Below, in pieces: positions 1 through 7,223 of a DNA stretch of 64,000 nt (positions are counted from its first letter, which is position 1; each line of letters starts with the position of its first letter). The notes under the pieces were generated by a model. That model did no database searches. It saw only the letters and a list, made by a program, of their open reading frames with translations, and was not told where the DNA came from. The position numbers and the translations under genes were made by a program. This DNA is from CAYSRJ01 sp964521865 (lineage in GTDB: Bacteria > Spirochaetota > B62-G9 > DRHN01): positions 1 through 64,000 of the forward strand of contig CAZFTJ010000012.1 of NCBI GenBank assembly GCA_964521865.1, read 5' to 3'.

Positions 1-52
1 GCGCGCACGGTTCGGGACCGTGAGGTCGTGAGTTCAAATCTCACTAGCCCGA
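1..52 (+). tRNA. tRNA-Pro(CGG), 5' end cut off by the window
   Basis: Only the 3' part is present. The anticodon stem CACGG/CCGTG (6-10, 18-22) encloses the 7-nt loop TTCGGGA, giving anticodon CGG at 13-15 with G37, as in tRNA-Pro. The T arm is GTGAG-TTCAAAT-CTCAC (28-44). The 3' acceptor strand TAGCCCG (45-51) and discriminator A52 fit the C1-G72 acceptor typical of bacterial tRNA-Pro. CCA is not encoded. The D arm and 5' acceptor strand lie outside the window. Confidence 0.93.
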
Positions 53-150
53 AATATATTCTCCTGCCGGTACATGCCCCGTACATGCTTTTGTATATTC
101 CCGTACCTCTTCGCCTTGTCTGTTGTCGGTTTTTTCTGGATACACGTAAA

Positions 151-180
151 AAAAGCCGCCGTGAATCAAAGGCGGCTTTT
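151..180. terminator. bidirectional intrinsic terminator after tRNA-Pro
   Basis: A perfect 10-bp inverted repeat AAAAGCCGCC / GGCGGCTTTT surrounds the 10-nt loop GTGAATCAAA. The A-run before and T-run after the GC-rich core let it terminate transcription in both directions: the tRNA transcript from the left and the metF operon from the right. Confidence 0.85.
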
Positions 181-411
181 AATCGCTCATCAGATATATA
201 CATCGTCTCTGGTGAGTCGCGTATCCACGATGGGGGAGGAAGTTTGATCGAAGACGTGCATCCGCCTTACGAACCGTGCAGCACGCGTGTGTAAACCCCC
301 AATCCCCATTCAGCCGGCCCCAGGTCGGCTGAATCCGAAAACAATCGTATCGGAGAAGCGGCCCGTCGGGCATAGAAGGTATGCCGCAATTATAGGATCC
401 CGGTCTCCCAG
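181..411. other. gene-free stretch between terminator and metF, with one hairpin
   Basis: No convincing gene is seen. It holds an 8-bp inverted repeat TTCAGCCG / CGGCTGAA (309-316 and 326-333, 9-nt loop), about 80 bp past the metF stop. There is no T-run after it on the minus strand, so it may be a 3'-end stabilising hairpin and not a terminator. Confidence 0.5.
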
Positions 412-1293
412 CTACAGCTCGCACATATCTAGAAGTTCGGGCACATACCGCTCCCAGCCCATAGCCATGATATGAAGCCCCTGGCACATAGGCCGGACTT
501 CTTTTATAAAATTCGCCATGAGCTCAACACTCTTATGCGGCCGATCTTCTTTTGACGCTTCTTTGAGGGGGGCTATCATGCCGTCCGGCACAAAAACACC
601 GGGAACGAAATTGTTCATATAGTTGGCCATACCCGCCGATTTAATAATGACAACGCCGCAGAGTACGGGGACTTTGAACTTTTCGGCCTTCTTCATGAAG
701 AGCTCAAATGTCCTTGCATCGTATATGGCCTGTGTTTGAAAAAACTTCGCGCCGGCATCGATCTTTCTCTCCATTTTGATGAGCTGCATCTCCATCGGGT
801 CAGCGCCCGGGGTAACGATCGCTCCGGGGAATATCTCATCAGGGGTGCTGTCAAGCTCTTCACCGGCAAGGTCCTTCCCGTTCATGAGCTCACTGATAGC
901 CATGAGCAGGCTTACGGAATCGAGATCGAATACCGGCTTGCTCTCGGGATGATCACCGGCAGTGTTGTGGTCCCCCGTCAGTGCGAGGATATTTCTTATG
1001 CCGTGAACATAGGCACCAAGAATATCACCCTGTATTGCGAGTCTGTTTCTATCACGACAGGTTATCTGAAGTATAGGCTCGAGGCCGTCCTGAGCGAGTT
1101 TCGCGCATACTGCCCATGAGCTTATTCGCATGACCGAGCTCTGATTGTCTGTGACGTTGATAGCCACAACCCTGTCTTTTATATACGACACCTCTTTTTC
1201 CCAGCAGTGGGCAAGATCGTACCCTTTAGGCGGACCAATCTCTCCGGTTACGGTAAATTTTCCCTCTTGAAGACTTTCTTTCAACGTGCTCAT
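412..1293 (-). CDS. metF: methylenetetrahydrofolate reductase, acetogen-type MetF
   Basis: The 293-aa product matches the MTHFR TIM-barrel family that reduces 5,10-methylene-THF to 5-methyl-THF with a bound flavin. Recognisable family blocks include the N-terminal TGEIGPPKG, the NVTDNQ segment, LALTGDH (flavin/folate site) and FFQTQAIYD near residue 185. It lacks the C-terminal regulatory region of eukaryotic enzymes. It is the last gene of a minus-strand operon: metV stops 3 bp upstream and a strong GGAGG lies just before the ATG, so the two are translationally coupled. In acetogens MetF pairs with MetV and with an electron-donating partner (HdrABC-MvhD or RnfC2). Here the upstream partners are NiFe hydrogenase subunits. 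The family call is firm; the electron donor is inferred from context. Confidence 0.93.
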   Translation of the reverse strand: MSTLKESLQEGKFTVTGEIGPPKGYDLAHCWEKEVSYIKDRVVAINVTDNQSSVMRISSWAVCAKLAQDGLEPILQITCRDRNRLAIQGDILGAYVHGIRNILALTGDHNTAGDHPESKPVFDLDSVSLLMAISELMNGKDLAGEELDSTPDEIFPGAIVTPGADPMEMQLIKMERKIDAGAKFFQTQAIYDARTFELFMKKAEKFKVPVLCGVVIIKSAGMANYMNNFVPGVFVPDGMIAPLKEASKEDRPHKSVELMANFIKEVRPMCQGLHIMAMGWERYVPELLDMCEL

Positions 1294-1296
1294 CGA

Positions 1297-2010
1297 TTAT
1301 TCCTCCTTAGCCCCATCGGTCGGCCTCGGCGCTTCGTAGATGACAGCCTTTTCGAGCGCCCATCTCGTAGTATTCCTCTCCTTATCGGAAACGTCCTGCT
1401 TTCTGTGGTCCCGCAGTTTCGGTATTTTCATTAAATTATCGAGTTTTCCAAGCTCCTTTAACCTGTTGTAAATAAGGTACCAGCCGCAGTCGCGCTGCTG
1501 TTCGACCTCGCACAAACCGTCGTGCTGACCGCCGCACATTCCGTTTAAAAGGCTCTTCGAACATGATGTAATCGGACATATGCCGCCGGTAAGCCCGAGA
1601 TAGCAGGTGCCGCAGCCCGCACATCTTTCGTTTGAAGGCCACAACCCCTGCATTCCCTGACTCGAAAGTGTGTCATTCGCCGGTACTGCCGGGAGGTCGA
1701 CCATAGCTGCAGTCGCCTGTACGCCAATTCCGCACGAAACGACAAGAAGCGCGTCAGTGGCTTCGAGTGTTTCGATTTGATAGCGCAGCCTGCTTCCGAC
1801 AAGCGCCTTGTTGCACAGAAAATCTATTAGTGTGTTGCCGATTACCCGTTTTTTATTCTTTTCGAGCAGTTCGGCAAGCTCATTGATTCTCGGCTCACCC
1901 CCCGAATCACAACCGACCGGGCAACCTCCGCAGGCAACTATGAACAAACTGTTGTAATCGGAGAGAAGCTCAATCAGCTCTTCTGCAGGTTTTGGGACAT
2001 TGACAACCAT
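1297..2010 (-). CDS. metV: MetV, Cys-rich partner subunit of MetF (MTHFR_C family)
   Basis: The 237-aa protein belongs to the 'methylene-THF reductase C-terminal' family known as MetV in acetogens, an essential partner of MetF. An N-terminal CGGCPVGCDSGGEP motif (about residues 28-41) is followed by a Rossmann-like segment (ALLVVSCGIGVQATA). A dense Cys cluster from residue 131 (CAGCGTCYLG, CPITSCSKSLLNGMCGG, GLCEV) is suited to an Fe-S cluster or zinc. It is 17 bp after the hydrogenase maturation protease, with an AAGGAGG ribosome site, and 3 bp before metF. It probably docks MetF to an electron donor. The conserved Cys pattern makes the family call strong. Confidence 0.92.
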   Translation of the reverse strand: MVVNVPKPAEELIELLSDYNSLFIVACGGCPVGCDSGGEPRINELAELLEKNKKRVIGNTLIDFLCNKALVGSRLRYQIETLEATDALLVVSCGIGVQATAAMVDLPAVPANDTLSSQGMQGLWPSNERCAGCGTCYLGLTGGICPITSCSKSLLNGMCGGQHDGLCEVEQQRDCGWYLIYNRLKELGKLDNLMKIPKLRDHRKQDVSDKERNTTRWALEKAVIYEAPRPTDGAKEE

Positions 2011-2027
2011 TACACTTCCTCCTTGCG

Positions 2028-2492
2028 TTATAATCTGATCTGAATACCGTCCGCTTCCAGTTCCCTGACGATCGCTTCAGCGGTATATGATATTTTTTTT
2101 CGTACCACTTCCGAAAGGCCCATTGAAAGCTCTACCTTACACGGTTCGATCCCGTAAAAAACAACCTCTTCAGGAATTCTACCCGTCAGGCTCTCGAGTT
2201 TCAGCGCCTCGACGACGCCCACATCATGCAGAGATACGGCAGGCTGCGTACTTCGCACATCCTCGAGCCGAAACCGATACACCGTGCCGGGCTCTTTTCC
2301 ACCCCTTGCGGCGTCAACGATGATCAGCTTATCGAACCTGTCCATTTCGGATACGAGAGCGAAAAAGGCGGTCCCTGCGTCTATTATCTCGACATTTCGA
2401 ACCCGCTTTTCGAGCTCCCTGGCAACCTCTATGCCTGCACCTTCATCTCCCATGAGAATATTTCCGACGCCGACGACCGCAACCTTTTTCAC
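2028..2492 (-). CDS. NiFe hydrogenase maturation endopeptidase (HyaD/HybD family)
   Basis: This protease removes the C-terminal peptide of the NiFe large subunit after nickel insertion. Family residues are visible: Glu in GDEGAG, Asp in IDAGT and His in SLHDVG, which bind the active-site nickel. The start chosen is the GTG before KKVAVVGVGNILMGDEGAG, 4 bp past the large-subunit stop. It gives 154 aa and the usual N-terminus. An in-frame ATG at 2528 would add 12 residues and overlap the large subunit by 32 bp. Adjacency to a large subunit with a processable tail fits its role. Confidence 0.92.
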   Translation of the reverse strand: MKKVAVVGVGNILMGDEGAGIEVARELEKRVRNVEIIDAGTAFFALVSEMDRFDKLIIVDAARGGKEPGTVYRFRLEDVRSTQPAVSLHDVGVVEALKLESLTGRIPEEVVFYGIEPCKVELSMGLSEVVRKKISYTAEAIVRELEADGIQIRL

Positions 2493-2496
2493 CGTT

Positions 2497-4056
2497 TTAT
2501 ACCACACGTATCGATGCGAGACGTTCACCTCTCAGATTGATAGTATGGACGGAGCACGCGAGACACGGATCGAACGATCGGGCTATACGCACGAGCTCAA
2601 AGGGATTTTCAACGTCCTTCACCGTGGTTCCCAGAAGCGCCTGTTCCATGGGCCCGGGCTGCTCTTTATCGTCTTTCGGTGACGCGTTCCACGTTGTGGG
2701 AACAACAAGCTGATACCGCTCTATCTTCTTATCCCTGATCCTGATCCAGTGGCCGAGGGCTCCTCGAGGCCCGTCGACGACTCCCATACCCTCCGCCTCG
2801 TCCGGGATTTCATACACAGCGCATACAGGCTCGCCGGGCCTCAGCTCGAGGACCCAGTCCGCCATTGCATCGGCAACGACCTTTGCATCGAGCGCACGGG
2901 CTGTATGCCTGCCGAGCACCGAGTTGAGATCCCCAATCTGAATCTTCAAATCACTCACAACCGTATCAACGGCATTCTTAACCTGCTCATTTCCCGCGAA
3001 ATAGGCAACCACCCAGCGTGCGAGCGGTCCCACCTCATACACCTCTCCGTCGTACCGCGGAGAGCGTATCCAGCTGTATCCGTCTGTTTTTCTCGCATCC
3101 GGTTTCGTGTCCTCTTTTGACGGATGGCGCGGTTCTACATCCGCATACCATGAGTGCTTCACACTCTCGGTAATTTTTTCCGTATCGAGTGCCGTCAGCT
3201 CTGTAAGACCCGCGACCGCTCCCTGCTGAAAGAGCCTCTTTCTTTTTGCATAATCAGGATTTGTCCCATCCAGGTCGAAAGCCCCGTAGCAGAGGAAGTT
3301 CCCAGGACCGTCTCCGATTTTAAAGTAGTCCGGGTATGTCTCTGCAACTCTTATAACATCTGGAATATACACGGTATCGATAAAGTGTTTTAATTTGTTC
3401 AGTCGCCACAGAAAACCGGTGATCTTGTCCACGGTCGGATGTTCCGTTATTCCGCCGGGTACGATGCTCGCATTATGTGGCATCTTCCCGCCGAAGAGAG
3501 TCAACATCTCATGGGCGAGCCTTCTCATTTCCAGGGCCATGAGATAATGTTTGACAAGCGCCTGATTCGTCTGTTTGTCAAACCTGTAATCACCCTCGTA
3601 TCGAGGCGCAAACGGCGCAAGCTCGCCGCGTGCAATGAAATCTTTAACCGCGTTCATATCGTAGTCGTCGCCGCTGTAATCTGCAGCTGCTGTTACGTCG
3701 ACATAATCGAGCGCGGTAAGGTGATAAAAATGGAGAATGTGCGACTGCAGGTAGTTCGCTCCGAGAACGAGATTCCGCATTATTCTGCCGTTATCCGGTA
3801 CTTTGTCCGCTATCCCGAACGCGCTGTCCAGATTCAGTGTCGAGGCTGTACCGTGTATAGCCGGACAGACCCCGCACACCCGCTGAGTAATACGCTGGGC
3901 GTCTCTCGGGTCTCTTCCCTGGAGAATAATCTCGAACCCCCTGAACAGCGTTCCCGAACATCTCGCATCCCTCACCACTCCGTTTTCGACCGTGGCTTCT
4001 ATCTTCATATGACCCTCAATGCGAGTAATGGGATCTATTGTAATCGTGGTTGCCAT
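2497..4056 (-). CDS. NiFe hydrogenase large (catalytic) subunit, group 1-like
   Basis: The 519-aa protein carries both nickel-binding motifs: RVCGVCPAIHG (Cys61, Cys64) and DPCLACSVH (Cys498, Cys501, His504). The 15 residues after His504 would be cut off by the adjacent maturation protease. The N-terminal PITRIEGH motif is typical of uptake-type (group 1) enzymes. Length and motif order match HydB/HybC-type subunits. It lies 15 bp after the small subunit, with GGAGG before the ATG. In this family it catalyses reversible H2 oxidation. Because the partner small subunit has no Tat signal, the enzyme is likely cytoplasmic and might feed electrons to MetVF. Confidence 0.95.
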   Translation of the reverse strand: MATTITIDPITRIEGHMKIEATVENGVVRDARCSGTLFRGFEIILQGRDPRDAQRITQRVCGVCPAIHGTASTLNLDSAFGIADKVPDNGRIMRNLVLGANYLQSHILHFYHLTALDYVDVTAAADYSGDDYDMNAVKDFIARGELAPFAPRYEGDYRFDKQTNQALVKHYLMALEMRRLAHEMLTLFGGKMPHNASIVPGGITEHPTVDKITGFLWRLNKLKHFIDTVYIPDVIRVAETYPDYFKIGDGPGNFLCYGAFDLDGTNPDYAKRKRLFQQGAVAGLTELTALDTEKITESVKHSWYADVEPRHPSKEDTKPDARKTDGYSWIRSPRYDGEVYEVGPLARWVVAYFAGNEQVKNAVDTVVSDLKIQIGDLNSVLGRHTARALDAKVVADAMADWVLELRPGEPVCAVYEIPDEAEGMGVVDGPRGALGHWIRIRDKKIERYQLVVPTTWNASPKDDKEQPGPMEQALLGTTVKDVENPFELVRIARSFDPCLACSVHTINLRGERLASIRVV

Positions 4057-4071
4057 ACTGTCCTCCGTATG

Positions 4072-4953
4072 TTATGAACGTGTCTTGATCTTGAATTTTT
4101 CGAGACCATCCTCGTCGATTTTTTCGAACATCGGTGCAAACCTGTCGTGAAAATCCGGTTCTACGCATCCGATGCACTGCGCACCGGCACCGATACACCA
4201 GTTCGTTCCGTTATTCCAGAGCCTGATCGGACAGTCCGCATAGGTTAAAGGTCCTTTGCATCCGATCTGGTACAGGCAGCCCGGTTCGCTTGGACTTCTG
4301 GCGAACTGGCCTGCATCGAAGAATGCACGCCGCGGGCAATTTTCATGGATGAGGGTACCGAAAAAGGCCTTCGGTCTTCCGGCTTCATCGAGTTTGTCGG
4401 CTGCCGGCAATCCGTTTATCAAAATATCGGCTATCGTACCGATCATCCAGTCCGGATGAGGCGGGCAGCCGGGGATGTTTATAACAGGTTTTTCTATTCC
4501 CTCGGATTTAAGAAAACCCTGCACACTAACCGCACCCGTCGGATTCGGGTCGCCCGACGGAATTCCTCCGAATGACGCGCATGTTCCGACGGCCAATACG
4601 GCAAGGGCTTCCCGTGAGAGTTCAGCTGCCATTTGTTTCATTGTTACCTCTTCTCCATCGATCTCACCAAGGCGGCAGTACAACCCGTCTTCCCCCGTTG
4701 GGATCGCCCCGTCTATTATGAGCACGAATTCATTGGGTTTTGCCGTTTCCCTCAACACTTTGATTACCGGTGCTCCCTGCCCGGCCATTATTGTTGCATG
4801 AAACTTCAGCGAAACATGTTTACCCGGCACAATGGGATCGATAAGGAGATTCTGAACGCTCGGGTTAATCGCATTGAGAAGCGAAATCGAGCATCCCGAA
4901 CATGCGGATCCGGCTATATACACAGCCGGGATTTCAACAACTTTTAACGACAC
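4072..4953 (-). CDS. NiFe hydrogenase small (Fe-S) subunit without Tat signal
   Basis: The 293-aa electron-transfer subunit shows the proximal-cluster cysteines in GSACSGCSIS (Cys18, Cys21), VGTCASFGG and PGCPPHP. The distal and medial cluster ligands lie in LIHENCPRR, CLYQIGCKGP, ADCP and CIGAGAQCIGCVEPDF. The C-terminal half is the complete group 1 type. The protein starts directly with the hydrogenase fold: there is no twin-arginine leader or hydrophobic signal, so export of this heterodimer is unlikely. It is first in the small-large-protease-metV-metF operon, with an AAGGAGGG site before the ATG and a consensus promoter about 200 nt upstream. Confidence 0.95.
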   Translation of the reverse strand: MSLKVVEIPAVYIAGSACSGCSISLLNAINPSVQNLLIDPIVPGKHVSLKFHATIMAGQGAPVIKVLRETAKPNEFVLIIDGAIPTGEDGLYCRLGEIDGEEVTMKQMAAELSREALAVLAVGTCASFGGIPSGDPNPTGAVSVQGFLKSEGIEKPVINIPGCPPHPDWMIGTIADILINGLPAADKLDEAGRPKAFFGTLIHENCPRRAFFDAGQFARSPSEPGCLYQIGCKGPLTYADCPIRLWNNGTNWCIGAGAQCIGCVEPDFHDRFAPMFEKIDEDGLEKFKIKTRS

Positions 4954-5155
4954 TGTGACCCTCCTTCATTGTGTAATCGTGATAGTACGTTTTTGTATAC
5001 GTTTTCACACCGACATCATAAAAGCTGTTCGCGGTGCAGGCCTAAAAGCCGCTGCAGAGCTGCGCACCAGCCTCACGTAAAAATATCAAATAATTATATT
5101 TTGATAACTATTTGCCGAGGAAGGAGTTAAATTGTTTAAAAATTCACAATAATTT
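4954..5155 (-). promoter_or_regulatory. about 200-nt 5' leader of the hydrogenase-metVF operon
   Basis: The untranslated region between the predicted start site (near 5154) and the small-subunit ATG is unusually long. Its middle part (about 5020-5075) is GC-rich and self-complementary, within otherwise AT-rich DNA. I could not match it to a known riboswitch class by eye. It may be a regulatory leader or simply a long UTR. Confidence 0.35.
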
Positions 5156-5160
5156 ATGTG

Positions 5161-5189
5161 ATTATAAATATGGAGTCCGACAATGTCAA
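5161..5189 (-). promoter_or_regulatory. consensus sigma-70 promoter for the hydrogenase-metVF operon
   Basis: On the minus strand a perfect TTGACA (-35, at 5184-5189) is followed by a 17-nt spacer and a perfect TATAAT (-10, at 5161-5166). This is an exact match to the housekeeping consensus, placing the start near 5154, about 200 nt upstream of the small-subunit gene. Confidence 0.8.
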
Positions 5190-5319
5190 GCAGTTTTTCC
5201 GTTTTTTATAAACCCCCTTCATCTCCCCGTCCCGATCAGTATAAAATACCGCTTACAAGCCTTCGGCTTGACGCGGAAAACATGTCGAAGGTGCTGATGA
5301 GTACCGTTCACCGGCGGCA
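5190..5319. other. intergenic region with a small hairpin
   Basis: It holds the hairpin CAAGCC-TTC-GGCTTG (5256-5270). On the minus strand this lies about 50 bp after the stop of the HExxH membrane-protein gene and is followed by a short T-rich stretch, so it may act as a weak terminator before the hydrogenase promoter. No gene is seen. Confidence 0.4.
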
Positions 5320-6027
5320 TTAACCTCCTGTCGTTCTGAGAATAAATCGATGGACAATACTGGGAATCTGCCCGTACAGTAAAATAATGTCCCGCAGCGA
5401 ATTTCTGTAATAGGCGCCCAGCTCCGTATCACGAAACATAAGGGCACACAACAATGAAAGCACGATAAGGGTCCAGGTAAAGATGATCATGAGAGACGGC
5501 ACATATCCATACCGTCTTACATCGGGTTGATCGAGCTGCAGGTAATGCAGTGTGGCGACCACATGGAATGAAAGCGACATTCCTGCAAGAAAGTAAAACA
5601 AAGCCGTCAGCGCTCTGTGAGCAAAAAAAACAACGACAACCCGGTAGACGAGCATGAGAAAAAAGGTGTACAGCGGAAAAGAATAGGGAGCGAGCGCAAT
5701 AAGGATATTGATCCTCTGTGTTTTTACATACGCACGATCCTTTCTAAAAGATGCATCCTTTACCCTTACCCCGCTGAAAAAGGCAAACAGTATGTGCGAA
5801 AGCTCATGTTCAAGTATGTAGCTCTTGACAGGTGCGCCGGTAAGAAAAAATAACGGGAGAAATGCGGAAAAACCGACAACCGACCACAGCATCTCAAACG
5901 TGAGCCTGCTGAAGCTCGAAAAAAGTACGGGAAAGTTCACGAGAAGCGATATCAAAACGGGGAGGCCGGCAATCGATAAGACGAAGACAACTGTTTTAAT
6001 GCCCGGATCCCCAGTCTTACTTTTCAA
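5320..6027 (-). CDS. integral membrane protein with HExxH motif, M50-like metalloprotease candidate
   Basis: The 235-aa protein has about six hydrophobic segments. In the second to third segment it carries EHELSH, an HExxH zinc-protease signature placed as in intramembrane M50 peptidases. The typical downstream NxxPxxxLDG of site-2 proteases is not seen, so activity is uncertain. The start is unclear: a TTG at 6025-6027 overlaps the end of the upstream lipoprotein gene by 11 bp and gives the full hydrophobic N-terminus. The overlap argues for co-transcription and coupling with that lipoprotein. I do not recognise a specific function. Confidence 0.6.
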   Translation of the reverse strand: MKSKTGDPGIKTVVFVLSIAGLPVLISLLVNFPVLFSSFSRLTFEMLWSVVGFSAFLPLFFLTGAPVKSYILEHELSHILFAFFSGVRVKDASFRKDRAYVKTQRINILIALAPYSFPLYTFFLMLVYRVVVVFFAHRALTALFYFLAGMSLSFHVVATLHYLQLDQPDVRRYGYVPSLMIIFTWTLIVLSLLCALMFRDTELGAYYRNSLRDIILLYGQIPSIVHRFILRTTGG

Positions 6028-6397
6028 GTATCTTGTCCAGCATCTCCTGCGCCAGTTTTTTAGCTGCAGGTTCCTGATACTCGTTTATAACCTTGCGAAA
6101 ATACTGCTCGGACTTGTCGTACTCTTTCATCGTATAGTAGCAGTATCCAATTTCGTAATGAGCCCATGCAAGGGCATTTTTATTATCCGAATAATTTTCA
6201 ATAATCGCCTCATAGGCTGATATTGCATATTTATAACGCTGCTCATCGAACTCTTTCTGGGCGACCTTCTCATAGTCGGTAATAGAGAGCGGCTTTTCGT
6301 CCCTGTACAGCACTGGCGGCTTTGAAGCACATGAGATGCCAAACAGGAGTATTGCCGCTCCAAGCAGCGATATGTTCAGTATATGCCTTTTTTTCAT
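6017..6397 (-). CDS. TPR-type lipoprotein
   Basis: This is a 126-aa lipoprotein. The N-terminus is MKKRH followed by a hydrophobic stretch and the lipobox FGISC (Cys23), predicting a lipidated, envelope-anchored protein. Residues 40-125 form two to three tetratricopeptide-like helical pairs (YKYAISAYEAIIENY; AHYEIGYCYYTMKEYDKSEQYFRKV), similar to BamD/YbgF-type repeats that scaffold protein contacts. It overlaps the start of the downstream membrane HExxH protein, suggesting the two act together. The exact role is unknown. Confidence 0.75.
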   Translation of the reverse strand: MKKRHILNISLLGAAILLFGISCASKPPVLYRDEKPLSITDYEKVAQKEFDEQRYKYAISAYEAIIENYSDNKNALAWAHYEIGYCYYTMKEYDKSEQYFRKVINEYQEPAAKKLAQEMLDKILEK

Positions 6398-6505
6398 ATT
6401 CTTCCGTACCGTTTACACCGGACTGAAAATCGTCCCCCCTGTCTGCGCCGGTGATTCGAAACTCTGCGGCCTGAAACTCTAAATTGCATCAGCAAGAGCT
6501 CACAG

Positions 6506-6772
6506 CTAATATGAATAAATCTCGTCTTTGACGGGCAGCGTCTTTTTTAACTCCCTTATAAAAGACTCCTCCTCACCCATCGGGTCATACTGGGGGCAAA
6601 AGCTGTACGACCTTCTGATAATCGAAAAATATTTGTAAACCTTTTCCTCACCGGACTTTTTCTTCCACATTCCGCGGCTGCACCGAACCCGTAGTACATA
6701 GCTGTTCGTGCCCTCTATCTCCTGTTTGAACACGACGCAGTGTGAGCAATTTGCACAGTAGATCGTGGCCAT
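6506..6772 (-). CDS. small cysteine-rich protein of unknown function
   Basis: The 88-aa soluble protein has an N-terminal cysteine cluster YCANCSHC (Cys6, Cys9, Cys12), a fourth Cys in RVRCSRG near residue 32 and a fifth in FCPQYDP. A small zinc ribbon or Fe-S site is plausible. No transmembrane segment or signal is seen. It stands alone, about 110 bp from the TPR lipoprotein, on the same strand. I do not recognise the family. Its composition matches its neighbours, so it looks like a real gene. Confidence 0.6.
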   Translation of the reverse strand: MATIYCANCSHCVVFKQEIEGTNSYVLRVRCSRGMWKKKSGEEKVYKYFSIIRRSYSFCPQYDPMGEEESFIRELKKTLPVKDEIYSY

Positions 6773-6973
6773 GCCCCTTCCGGTCAGTGAAAAATACCTG
6801 TCGATTAGATCTGCATTGAGTCCTTTAAAAGTAAATCATAATAGATAAAAGTCAACCATAAATTGGGATATCCGTGATTCGGGGCCCGCGGATGCGAATG
6901 ATCTTGACGGGGATGGAATTTGTTTTTATTTTTACCGACAGCAGATGCGCTTTTGAAAGTGCACAGAAATTTC

Positions 6974-7046
6974 GGGGGTGTAGCTCAGTCGGGAGAGCAC
7001 TTGAATGGCATTCAAGGGGTCAGGGGTTCAAATCCCCTCACCTCCA
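6974..7046 (+). tRNA. tRNA-Ala(GGC)
   Basis: A complete 73-nt cloverleaf. The acceptor GGGGGTG (6974-6980) pairs with CACCTCC (7039-7045), discriminator A7046. The D arm contains TAGCTCAGTCGGGAGAGC. The anticodon stem CTTGA/TCAAG encloses ATGGCAT, anticodon GGC, which reads alanine codons. The T arm is AGGGG-TTCAAAT-CCCCT. CCA is not encoded. Confidence 0.96.
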
Positions 7047-7223
7047 ATAGAATACAACTTATACTTGCCTCTGTTAAGCACCGATTTTATCCCTTGTAAA
7101 TTACATTTTTTTCTATTACAATAATTGATACATGGTGAAAAAATATACGCCACCGTGTGGAATTCACACTGAAGAGACCTGTGAAAAGAAAGATTCTGTA
7201 CTAATGCTGCATGGAGAAAAAAA

